Translations under genes and position numbers: made by a program
Assembly (NCBI GenBank): GCA_021849435.1
Contig: JAJZSX010000200.1
Coordinates: 1-5,186 of the forward strand
Reading direction: 5' to 3'
Source of the DNA: Actinomycetes bacterium
GTDB lineage: Bacteria; Actinomycetota; Acidimicrobiia; Acidimicrobiales; RAAP-2
Length of the DNA stretch: 5,186 nucleotides
Shown here: positions 1 through 4,964 of the stretch, piece by piece
How positions within the stretch are numbered: the first letter of the stretch is position 1
Layout of the letters: the number at the start of each line of letters is the position of its first letter
The notes under the pieces: model-generated
What the model saw: the letters and a program-made list of their open reading frames with translations, nothing else
The model's database searches: none
What the model was told of the DNA's origin: nothing

Positions 1-477
1 CAACGACGAGGAGATCACGTTCGCCTTGGCTCGCAGCCCCACGAAGTCGAGGAGTTCAACCGTGCGCTGGTCCGAGAGCTTCTCGTCACGCCGGGTGGCG
101 GGTCCGCGCAACATCGCGCCCACGACACCAATCCCGCGGTGTGACTCCGCGCCAATCTTGATGTTCTCATACGCCGTCAGAGCACTGAACATGCGCGATG
201 CTTGGAACGTCCGAGCAACCCCTGCGGCGCTCACGCGGTGCGGCTTCTTGCCGATCACGGTCATAGGCTTGGCGTCTTTACCCATGAAGGTAATCGTTCC
301 CTCCTGGGGCTGATAGACGCCGGTCAAGGAGTTGAACAGTGAGGTCTTGCCCGCACCATTCGGTCCGATGACGGCCAGGATCTCACCGCGTTCTTGGTGC
401 AGTGTCACGTCGTTCAGGGAGACCACGCCACCGAAACGAAGCGTCACGTGGTCGACGTCGAAAATCTTGTCGCTCAC
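1..477 (-). CDS. livG: Branched-chain amino acid ABC transporter ATP-binding protein LivG (partial, N-terminal 159 residues)
   Basis: This is one of the two cytoplasmic ATPases expected to drive the Liv/HAAT importer, hydrolysing ATP at the inner face of LivH/LivM. The visible part has the Walker A motif GPNGAGKTS at residues 38-46 and the Q-loop segment GVARTFQ at 86-92, close to the GIARTFQ typical of LivG. Next come LTAYENIKIG and the start of the helical insertion (…RRDEKLSDQRTVELLDFVGL), whose length favours LivG over the shorter LivF. The ABC signature, Walker B and H-loop lie beyond the window edge, so nothing suggests a broken gene. The start is GTG; its first bases form a GTGA overlap with the livM stop, and GGGAG lies 7 nt upstream. 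Other HAAT ATPases (UrtD, for example) share these motifs, so the symbol rests partly on gene order. Confidence 0.95.
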   Translation of the reverse strand, partial: MSDKIFDVDHVTLRFGGVVSLNDVTLHQERGEILAVIGPNGAGKTSLFNSLTGVYQPQEGTITFMGKDAKPMTVIGKKPHRVSAAGVARTFQASRMFSALTAYENIKIGAESHRGIGVVGAMLRGPATRRDEKLSDQRTVELLDFVGLRAKANVISSSL

Positions 478-1817
478 GGCGTATCTCCCGTCAATACTTC
501 GTTCATATGGCCCTCGCCCTTCTCAGCGAGTCCGATTTCGCGGTGACGCCGACGTGACGGAACAAGACCCGCTGGTCGGAAGATCATCATTACAACGAGC
601 AGCGCACCCAGGTAGATGTAGAGGTCCTGTGGTTGGTACCCCGCGGGTGGCGTGTGCAGCAAGTACATCGAGCCGGTCTGGATGACGATTGCCCCGAGCA
701 CCACGCCGGTGATCGAGCCCATACCACCGAAGATCACCAGCACGAGGATGTTGATTGAGAACTGCAACGTGAAGCTCGACGGGAAGATGGTGTTCGACTG
801 ACTCGCGGTGACGACACCGGCGAAGCCCGCGGTCGAGGCGCCAATCGCGAACGCCATGACCTTGTACTTGAGCGGGTTGATGCCCACTGATTCTGCAGCG
901 ACCTCGTCCTCGCGGATGGCGGTCCAGGCACGGCCAACCCGCGAGTGCTCCAGCAACTTAAACCCGATCAGGAACAAGATGACGAACACGATCGTCAAGT
1001 AGTAGTAGGGCACTGGTGTGAGACCCCAGAGGTACTTGATAGGGCCAACGTGCAGCGAAAAGTGCGGAATCGTGTTGGTTCCCTGTGAGCCGCCCGTGAT
1101 GCCGTACAGGTTGTTGGCAAAGATGGTAATAATCTCACCAAAGCCCAACGTCACGATGGCCAGGTAGTCACCGCGGAGCCGCAGGGTCGGCGCCCCAAGG
1201 ACGATGCCGGCACCCATCGCGAGCGCGATCGCGATTGGAATCGCGTAGAAGTTGTTGAAGTGGATGCCGAACGGTGCCGCCGTCGGGAGCGCTCCGGTGA
1301 CCCACGCCGTCGTGTACGCACCGATCGCGTAGAAGGCCACGAACCCCAGGTCCAACAGGCCTGCGAAGCCAACGACCACGTTGAGACCGAGTGCGAGCAG
1401 CACGTAGACCGCGATCTGTTCGACCATGGCGGCCTGCCAGAACGGATCGGTGATGAGGCGTGGCAGCAGGAGTGCGACCACGAGCAGGACGAGAATCATC
1501 CCCCAACGAACCGGACGTGTTCGCGTCGCGGCCCGAGGAACACTCATTGCCTTAGACGTCGCGGTTCGAACCTGTTCACCCCACGTGTGCCACGTCGTCC
1601 AAATCGCGAACATGACGAGCGCTATAAAGAGGAAGACCACCCATCGCTGGGTTCGAAAGAGGCCGAAGAACGAGGAGGCCTCACCGAAGGAGCCGGTGAA
1701 GCCCGCCGTCGGGGTCTGGGCACTGCCCGGGGGCCCGGTCATCAACTCGAGCACCGCCATCGCCGCAATCGCGGAGAAGAGCCGCATCACGTGTGCATTG
1801 GCAAAAACGCGCTTCAC
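474..1817 (-). CDS. livM: Branched-chain amino acid ABC transporter permease LivM
   Basis: This is the second transmembrane subunit of the importer, pairing with LivH to form the channel. Its 447 residues are close to E. coli LivM and, as there, carry an N-terminal extension before the conserved core. Hydrophobic stretches lie near residues 11-27, 59-75 and 106-121 in the extension and at the start of the core. Family hallmarks follow: VGFAGLLDLGFVAFYAIGAYTTA-like core at 149-171 (typical VGYAGQLSLGHAAFFGIGAY), LRLRGDYLAIVTLGFGEI at 212-229, and TGGSQG at 241-246. The cytoplasmic coupling loop VGRAWTAIREDEVAAESVGI is at 294-313, and FGGMGSITGVVLGA at 363-376. The C-terminus (421-447) is a charged cytoplasmic tail. 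The start is GTG, overlapping the livH stop as GTGA, with AGGGAGGG ending 4 nt upstream. The stop likewise overlaps the livG start. Confidence 0.96.
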   Translation of the reverse strand: MKRVFANAHVMRLFSAIAAMAVLELMTGPPGSAQTPTAGFTGSFGEASSFFGLFRTQRWVVFLFIALVMFAIWTTWHTWGEQVRTATSKAMSVPRAATRTRPVRWGMILVLLVVALLLPRLITDPFWQAAMVEQIAVYVLLALGLNVVVGFAGLLDLGFVAFYAIGAYTTAWVTGALPTAAPFGIHFNNFYAIPIAIALAMGAGIVLGAPTLRLRGDYLAIVTLGFGEIITIFANNLYGITGGSQGTNTIPHFSLHVGPIKYLWGLTPVPYYYLTIVFVILFLIGFKLLEHSRVGRAWTAIREDEVAAESVGINPLKYKVMAFAIGASTAGFAGVVTASQSNTIFPSSFTLQFSINILVLVIFGGMGSITGVVLGAIVIQTGSMYLLHTPPAGYQPQDLYIYLGALLVVMMIFRPAGLVPSRRRHREIGLAEKGEGHMNEVLTGDTP

Positions 1818-2776
1818 GCCGCCCTCCCTAGCCGCTCACCGAGGATGCCGGTCGGACGGAAGAGCAGGACCGCGACCAGGATCCCGAAGGCCACCACGTC
1901 CATGTAAGCGGCCTGCACGAAGACGACCGAGAGGCTCTCGACAACGCCCAGCAGGAAGCCGCCGATCATTGCCCCGCGGAGGTTTCCAATGCCACCGAGC
2001 ACGGCGGCGGTGAAGGCCTTCAGGGCCGGGACGAATCCCATCGTGTTCGAAACACCGGTGCCCATGCCGAAGAGGAAACCAGCCGCACCGCCGAGTGCAC
2101 CGCCGACGATGAAGGTGAGCACGATCGTTCGGTCGATGTTGACACCCATCAGCGACGCGGTCTCGGCGTCCTGGGCAACCGCCCGGATACTGCGACCGAG
2201 CTTGGTCTTCGCCACGATCCGGTCCAAAGAGAGGAACATCACGGCGCCAGCGAGGAGGATGATGACGTAGTACATCTGGACCGGGGCGCCGAAGATGTGG
2301 AAGATCGGGTGGTTGATGTATGGCTGGGGCATCGAGATCGGCACCCGGCCGAACTCCTTACCCGCCATGTTGTAGAGGAAATAGGACGCACCGATCGCGC
2401 TAATGAGGTACGCGAGCGCGGGTGCTCGTCGACGTCGCAACGGTCGGTACGCGACTCGTTCGACAAGCGTGGCCATTACTGCACCGACAATGCCTCCAAC
2501 GACGATGCCGAGCACGATGAGCCCGACCGACGCAATGCCCGACGGGACTGCGTTACCCACCAACGACTTCATCACGAAGTAGCCCGCGAACCCGCCCGAC
2601 ATGAAGATCTCCGAGTGGGCGAAGTTGATAAGGCGAAGGACGCCGTAGACGAGCGTGTAACCGACCGCCACCATACCGTAGAGAACACCATTGGCGAGTC
2701 CACCGACGAACAGCGCCCAAAACTCGAGACGAAGCGTGGCGAAGTGGCCAGTGAGGTAGTGCCCGAATGCTCCCAA
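1814..2776 (-). CDS. livH: Branched-chain amino acid ABC transporter permease LivH
   Basis: This is the first transmembrane subunit of the Liv/HAAT importer, 320 residues, near the usual LivH length. The N-terminal segment GGLANGVLYGMVAVGYTLVYG (25-45) followed by LRLINFAHSEIFMSGG (47-62) matches the family pattern of a helix and then INFAHGE. The cytoplasmic EAA-like coupling loop is at 193-213 (LGRSIRAVAQDAE…GVNIDR), with GGALGGAAGFLFG at 225-237 and AVLGGIGNLRGAMIGGFLLG at 258-277. The start is TTG at 2776-2774. An in-frame TAG lies four codons upstream, and there is no ATG or GTG until Met35, which is already inside the first conserved helix. AGGGGG lies 5 nt before the TTG and supports it. 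The gene follows livK after a 92 bp gap containing a terminator-like hairpin, and it overlaps livM by four bases. Confidence 0.96.
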   Translation of the reverse strand: MGAFGHYLTGHFATLRLEFWALFVGGLANGVLYGMVAVGYTLVYGVLRLINFAHSEIFMSGGFAGYFVMKSLVGNAVPSGIASVGLIVLGIVVGGIVGAVMATLVERVAYRPLRRRRAPALAYLISAIGASYFLYNMAGKEFGRVPISMPQPYINHPIFHIFGAPVQMYYVIILLAGAVMFLSLDRIVAKTKLGRSIRAVAQDAETASLMGVNIDRTIVLTFIVGGALGGAAGFLFGMGTGVSNTMGFVPALKAFTAAVLGGIGNLRGAMIGGFLLGVVESLSVVFVQAAYMDVVAFGILVAVLLFRPTGILGERLGRAA

Positions 2777-2781
2777 CAGTG

Positions 2782-2787
2782 CCCCCT
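2782..2787 (-). promoter_or_regulatory. Ribosome binding site fixing the TTG start of livH
   Basis: AGGGGG on the minus strand sits 5 nt before TTG 2776. Its first two bases are also part of the in-frame TAG (2788-2786), so translation cannot begin further upstream in this frame. This decides the rare TTG start. Confidence 0.6.
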
Positions 2788-2814
2788 AGAACGGTTCGAC
2801 GAAAGTGTAATCAA

Positions 2815-2852
2815 AACGGAAGGGCCGGGGGAAACCCCCGGCCCTTGCCGTT
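2815..2852 (-). terminator. Intrinsic terminator/attenuator hairpin between livK and livH
   Basis: The core is a perfect 12 bp inverted repeat: 2820-2831 pairs with 2835-2846 (arms AAGGGCCGGGGG / CCCCCGGCCCTT on the plus strand) around a 3 nt loop. Five more pairs (2815-2819 with 2848-2852) extend it past one bulged base at 2847. On the transcribed minus strand the stem begins about 16 nt after the livK stop and is followed by GTTTTGATT, a short U-run in RNA. This has the architecture of a rho-independent terminator. Because livH follows in the same direction with no convincing promoter in the 38 nt between, I infer partial termination or 3'-end stabilisation of livK mRNA. Excess binding protein over permease is a common need of ABC importers. 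Confidence 0.85.
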
Positions 2853-2868
2853 CAAACAACTTCAGTGA

Positions 2869-4050
2869 CTACTCGAGACCAATCTGAACGATCTTTCCGT
2901 TCTTGACCTGATTCACGTAGATCGCCGAACCCGCAATGTTGCCGTTGGGCTGGAAGCGAATCACCTTGGTCATACCCTTCATGACCAGCTTGTGCAACTC
3001 TGCAACGATGCCAGCGCGGGTGATCTTCTTCAACTTCTTCATCGCCGCGATGATCGCGTTCGTCGCGTCATAGGACTCCGGCGCGTAGGTCGCGTTGGCG
3101 GCACTGAAGTGCGCCAGGGCCTGGTACGCACGGTTGAACTTCGAGTTCGTGGAGCTCGAGCACGCACACGTCAAGTAGACGCCGTTGGCGGCTGACGCAG
3201 GCGTCGTGTTCTGAATCAACGCCGGTGACAGTGCACCATCGTCGGACATCACGATGCCCGTGTACCCGGCCGACTGCAGCTGGCCGAGGAACAGACCGAG
3301 GTCGCAGTAGTACCCGCCGTAGAACATGGCGTTCGCACCACTCGCCACAACCTGTGCCGCAGCCGAGGTGTACTCGGTCGACGACGCAGTACCGTTCTGG
3401 CACTGTGAGGTACCAGGAACGGTCGCCGGGGTCACCGTCGCGCCATCCTTGGTCGCCTGCGACGCGAAGGCCGAAGCGACACCTGAACCGTAAGCCGTAC
3501 CGTCGTTGACAACATAGACCTTGTTCTTCTTCAGCTTCTTGACCACGTAGTTGGCGTCAGCAGGACCCTGAACGTTGTCGTCAGCAACCACGCGGAAGAA
3601 GTTGTTCCAGTGGTTAGTCGCCAACTTGGGGTTCGTTGCCGAAGGACTCACGGTCGCCAAGTGCGCTTTGTTGTAGAAGGGCTCCGAGGCTGCTGTCGCA
3701 CCCGAAAACGCGGGTCCAACAATTGCGACCACGTTCTTGTTCGCGATGGCGGCCTGCGCTTGAGTCGGTGCAATGGTCGGGTCACCTTGATCGTCATAGG
3801 TAGCAATCTTCAACTTGAAGGGAAGCTTGCCCGACGCGTTCGCCTGGTTAATCGCCAGCTGCACCGCGAACACCATGTTCAGTCCGAGCTGCTGGTTCCC
3901 ACCCGAGAGCGGTCCTTGATATCCGATGACGTAGGTCGGCTTACTCGCAGCGCCCGAGGTTGACGCGATGCCGACAATCGGCACCGCCATCAACAGCAGG
4001 GCACTGGTCGTAACCGCCGCCACCGTCTTGTTCAAACGAGGCTTAATCAA
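2869..4050 (-). CDS. livK: Branched-chain amino acid type ABC transporter substrate-binding protein (LivK-like)
   Basis: This is the exported binding protein that captures substrate for LivHMG, of the Peripla_BP_6 / LivJK fold. The precursor has 393 residues. Residues 1-35 look like a Sec signal peptide: a basic start (KPRLNK), a hydrophobic core (about 9-29) and small residues before a plausible cleavage after Ala29 or Ala35. There is no lipobox cysteine. The mature part begins YVIGYQGPLSGGNQQLG (40-56). It then has YDDQGDP (85-91), VGPAFSGATAA (111-121), the ligand-contact region VSPSATNP (134-141), NDGTAYGSGVA (182-192) and YDATNAI (327-333), all in LivK order. Four cysteines (217, 249, 295, 297) could form disulfides. 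I chose TTG 4050 because GAGGAGG lies 5 nt upstream and the signal peptide starts there. A GTG at 4101 in the same frame would add 17 polar residues and has no such support. The ligand could be branched-chain or other amino acids, amides or urea. Confidence 0.93.
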   Translation of the reverse strand: MIKPRLNKTVAAVTTSALLLMAVPIVGIASTSGAASKPTYVIGYQGPLSGGNQQLGLNMVFAVQLAINQANASGKLPFKLKIATYDDQGDPTIAPTQAQAAIANKNVVAIVGPAFSGATAASEPFYNKAHLATVSPSATNPKLATNHWNNFFRVVADDNVQGPADANYVVKKLKKNKVYVVNDGTAYGSGVASAFASQATKDGATVTPATVPGTSQCQNGTASSTEYTSAAAQVVASGANAMFYGGYYCDLGLFLGQLQSAGYTGIVMSDDGALSPALIQNTTPASAANGVYLTCACSSSTNSKFNRAYQALAHFSAANATYAPESYDATNAIIAAMKKLKKITRAGIVAELHKLVMKGMTKVIRFQPNGNIAGSAIYVNQVKNGKIVQIGLE

Positions 4051-4055
4051 CTCGT

Positions 4056-4062
4056 CCTCCTC
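4056..4062 (-). promoter_or_regulatory. Strong ribosome binding site of livK, deciding a TTG start
   Basis: GAGGAGG on the minus strand ends 5 nt before TTG 4050. It is a near-perfect anti-16S match and the best Shine-Dalgarno sequence in the window, fitting high-level synthesis of a binding protein. It excludes the longer GTG 4101 reading, inside which it would lie. Confidence 0.85.
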
Positions 4063-4179
4063 AACTGTGTAATAACTCCCCCAGGAACACGAGCCCGTCA
4101 CATGATGGACACGCCCAAGTCACCTCAGCGGATTCGTACTGGCCACCTTGGCCATCGCAGCACAGTAGCAGTATGACGG

Positions 4180-4218
4180 ATGACCTTTGGGGTCATGCCA
4201 CCACCCTTCGGCCAAAGG
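4180..4218. repeat. Cluster of short inverted repeats upstream of the liv operon, possible operator
   Basis: ATGACC (4180-4185) and GGTCAT (4191-4196) form a 6 bp inverted repeat with a 5 nt spacer. CCTTTGG (4184-4190) and CCAAAGG (4212-4218) form an interleaved 7 bp inverted repeat with a 21 nt spacer. A further ATGAC at 4173-4177 repeats the first arm directly. Nearby, TGGCCA occurs twice (4140-4145 and 4149-4154). The cluster lies about 130-170 bp before the livK start, where a transcription factor of the transporter operon could bind. Short repeats of this size also arise by chance, so a regulatory role is only an inference. Confidence 0.35.
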
Positions 4219-4235
4219 ACTTTGCGTGCATCATG

Positions 4236-4249
4236 CGAACACGTGTTTG
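4236..4249. promoter_or_regulatory. Second, degenerate SOS box upstream of lexA
   Basis: CGAAC-ACGT-GTTTG differs from the actinobacterial SOS consensus CGAAC-N4-GTTCG at one base. Its centre, AACACGTGTT, is a perfect 10 bp palindrome. It overlaps the first bases of the proposed -35 (4247-4252), so bound LexA would block sigma contact. Its centre is 41 bp from that of the consensus box, close to four helical turns, which would put two LexA dimers on the same DNA face. Confidence 0.6.
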
Positions 4250-4275
4250 ATTCGCAGCGCCGCAGTCGCTACGAT
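4247..4275 (+). promoter_or_regulatory. Probable lexA promoter (-35 TTGATT, -10 TACGAT)
   Basis: TTGATT (4247-4252) and TACGAT (4270-4275) are separated by exactly 17 bp and each matches the housekeeping sigma consensus at 4 of 6 positions. Transcription would start around 4281-4283, inside the consensus SOS box, giving a leader of about 25 nt before the lexA ATG. The fit of spacing, position and flanking operators makes this the most credible promoter in the window. Confidence 0.65.
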
Positions 4276-4276
4276 A

Positions 4277-4290
4277 CGAACAGTTGTTCG
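4277..4290. promoter_or_regulatory. SOS box (LexA operator) of lexA
   Basis: CGAAC-AGTT-GTTCG is a full match to the Gram-positive/actinobacterial LexA operator, and the palindrome extends one base on each side (A4276/T4291). It lies between the -10 (4270-4275) and the Shine-Dalgarno sequence, over the predicted transcription start. This is the expected layout for negative autoregulation of lexA, relieved when RecA filaments trigger LexA self-cleavage. Confidence 0.92.
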
Positions 4291-4307
4291 TTCGTGAAAG
4301 GAGTGCC

Positions 4308-4931
4308 ATGGCTGAGGTCCTCACCCCCATGCGCCGTCAGATTCTCGAGTTCATCATCGCCTGTCAGCGCGAACGGAACTTCCCCCCCACGATCCGTGAA
4401 ATAGGCGACCACGTGGGGTTGAAGTCACCCGCTACGGTGGCGAACCACATCACAGTGCTCCGCGACGCGGGCTACATCGCGAAGAATCCCCAGCAACCCC
4501 GGACGCTAACGGTGCGTCTGGACGCCGATTCGATTGCACCAGACGCATCGGTGCGAAGCATTCCCTTCGTCGGTGACGTGGCCGCCGGGACTGGCGTGCT
4601 GGCCACGGAAAGTCTCCACGAGATGATGACCGTGCCCGCGCAACTCGCCGGACGTGGCGACAGCTTCGTCCTCCAGGTTCGAGGCGAATCGATGATCGGC
4701 GCGGGGATTATGCCCGGCGACCTGCTTGTCGTGAATCGCCAGGTCACCGCTGAGACCGGCGAGATCGTGGTCGCGGGGTTGCCCGAAGGCGAGGCAACCG
4801 TCAAGCGATTCTTCCCCCAAGGTTCCCGTGTCGTGTTAAAGCCAGAGAATCCGTCGATGGAGCCGATGGAATTCGACTCCGCTGACGTGGCGATATTCGG
4901 TCGTGTGATTGCCGTGATGCGCGCGTATTAG
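4308..4931 (+). CDS. lexA: LexA, SOS-response transcriptional repressor and self-cleaving protease
   Basis: LexA binds SOS boxes in front of DNA-repair genes and cleaves itself when stimulated by RecA on single-stranded DNA. The 207-residue protein is complete. Residues 1-70 form the winged HTH domain: LTPMRRQILEFI (5-16), PPTIREIGDHVGLKSPATVANH (26-47) with the recognition helix around 40-51, then the wing NPQQPRTLTV (60-69). The C-terminal S24 protease domain has the cleavage site VAAG at 91-94 (scissile Ala93-Gly94), catalytic Ser128 in GESM and catalytic Lys166 in ATVKRF. All catalytic elements are intact. I start at ATG 4308 because AGGAG ends 4 nt upstream. A TTG at 4284 in the same frame would put the start inside the operator and ahead of that ribosome binding site. 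Transcription diverges from the liv operon, and the adjacent SOS boxes imply autoregulation. Confidence 0.98.
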   Translation: MAEVLTPMRRQILEFIIACQRERNFPPTIREIGDHVGLKSPATVANHITVLRDAGYIAKNPQQPRTLTVRLDADSIAPDASVRSIPFVGDVAAGTGVLATESLHEMMTVPAQLAGRGDSFVLQVRGESMIGAGIMPGDLLVVNRQVTAETGEIVVAGLPEGEATVKRFFPQGSRVVLKPENPSMEPMEFDSADVAIFGRVIAVMRAY

Positions 4932-4964
4932 ACGTTTTCTCTCGACAGATTCAAATTTTAGATT

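Larger units (their letters stand above)
4051..4307. other. Divergent intergenic region between livK and lexA
   Basis: These 257 bases hold the 5' regions of two divergent transcripts. The half nearest lexA (4236-4307) contains its promoter, two SOS boxes and AAAGGAG. The half nearest livK (4051-4180) has the livK ribosome binding site, but I find no -35/-10 pair on the minus strand good enough to call. The middle (about 4140-4218) is rich in short inverted repeats. I see no convincing small ORF or RNA gene here. Confidence 0.7.

Noticed and set aside
1260..1907. Long plus-strand reading frame (215 codons) opposite livM
   Set aside because: It is antisense to the strongly conserved livM, its translation is Arg/Glu-rich with no recognisable domain, and it has no ribosome binding site. 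It is a GC-rich shadow frame.
2777..2814. Separate promoter for livH between the hairpin and the start codon
   Set aside because: TACACT could serve as a weak -10, but at proper spacing the -35 would fall in the GC stem of the hairpin and does not resemble TTGACA.
2815..2852. Hairpin as part of a mobile element or REP-like repeat
   Set aside because: It occurs once in the window, has no flanking transposase or target duplication, and its U-run fits a terminator.
2297..2887. Plus-strand reading frame (196 codons) opposite livH and the terminator
   Set aside because: It reads through the terminator hairpin and the antisense of livH, with a charged low-quality translation. It is a shadow of the real gene.
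4051..4101. Longer LivK starting at GTG 4101
   Set aside because: It would place 17 polar residues before the signal peptide and put the very strong ribosome binding site inside the coding region. TTG 4050 fits both signals.
4284..4307. Longer LexA starting at TTG 4284
   Set aside because: That start lies inside the SOS box and upstream of the Shine-Dalgarno sequence. The extra eight residues are not typical of LexA, and ATG 4308 has a good ribosome binding site.
4180..4404. Plus-strand reading frame starting in the intergenic region
   Set aside because: It runs through both SOS boxes and into lexA in another frame, has no ribosome binding site and gives a Ser-rich translation with no family resemblance.
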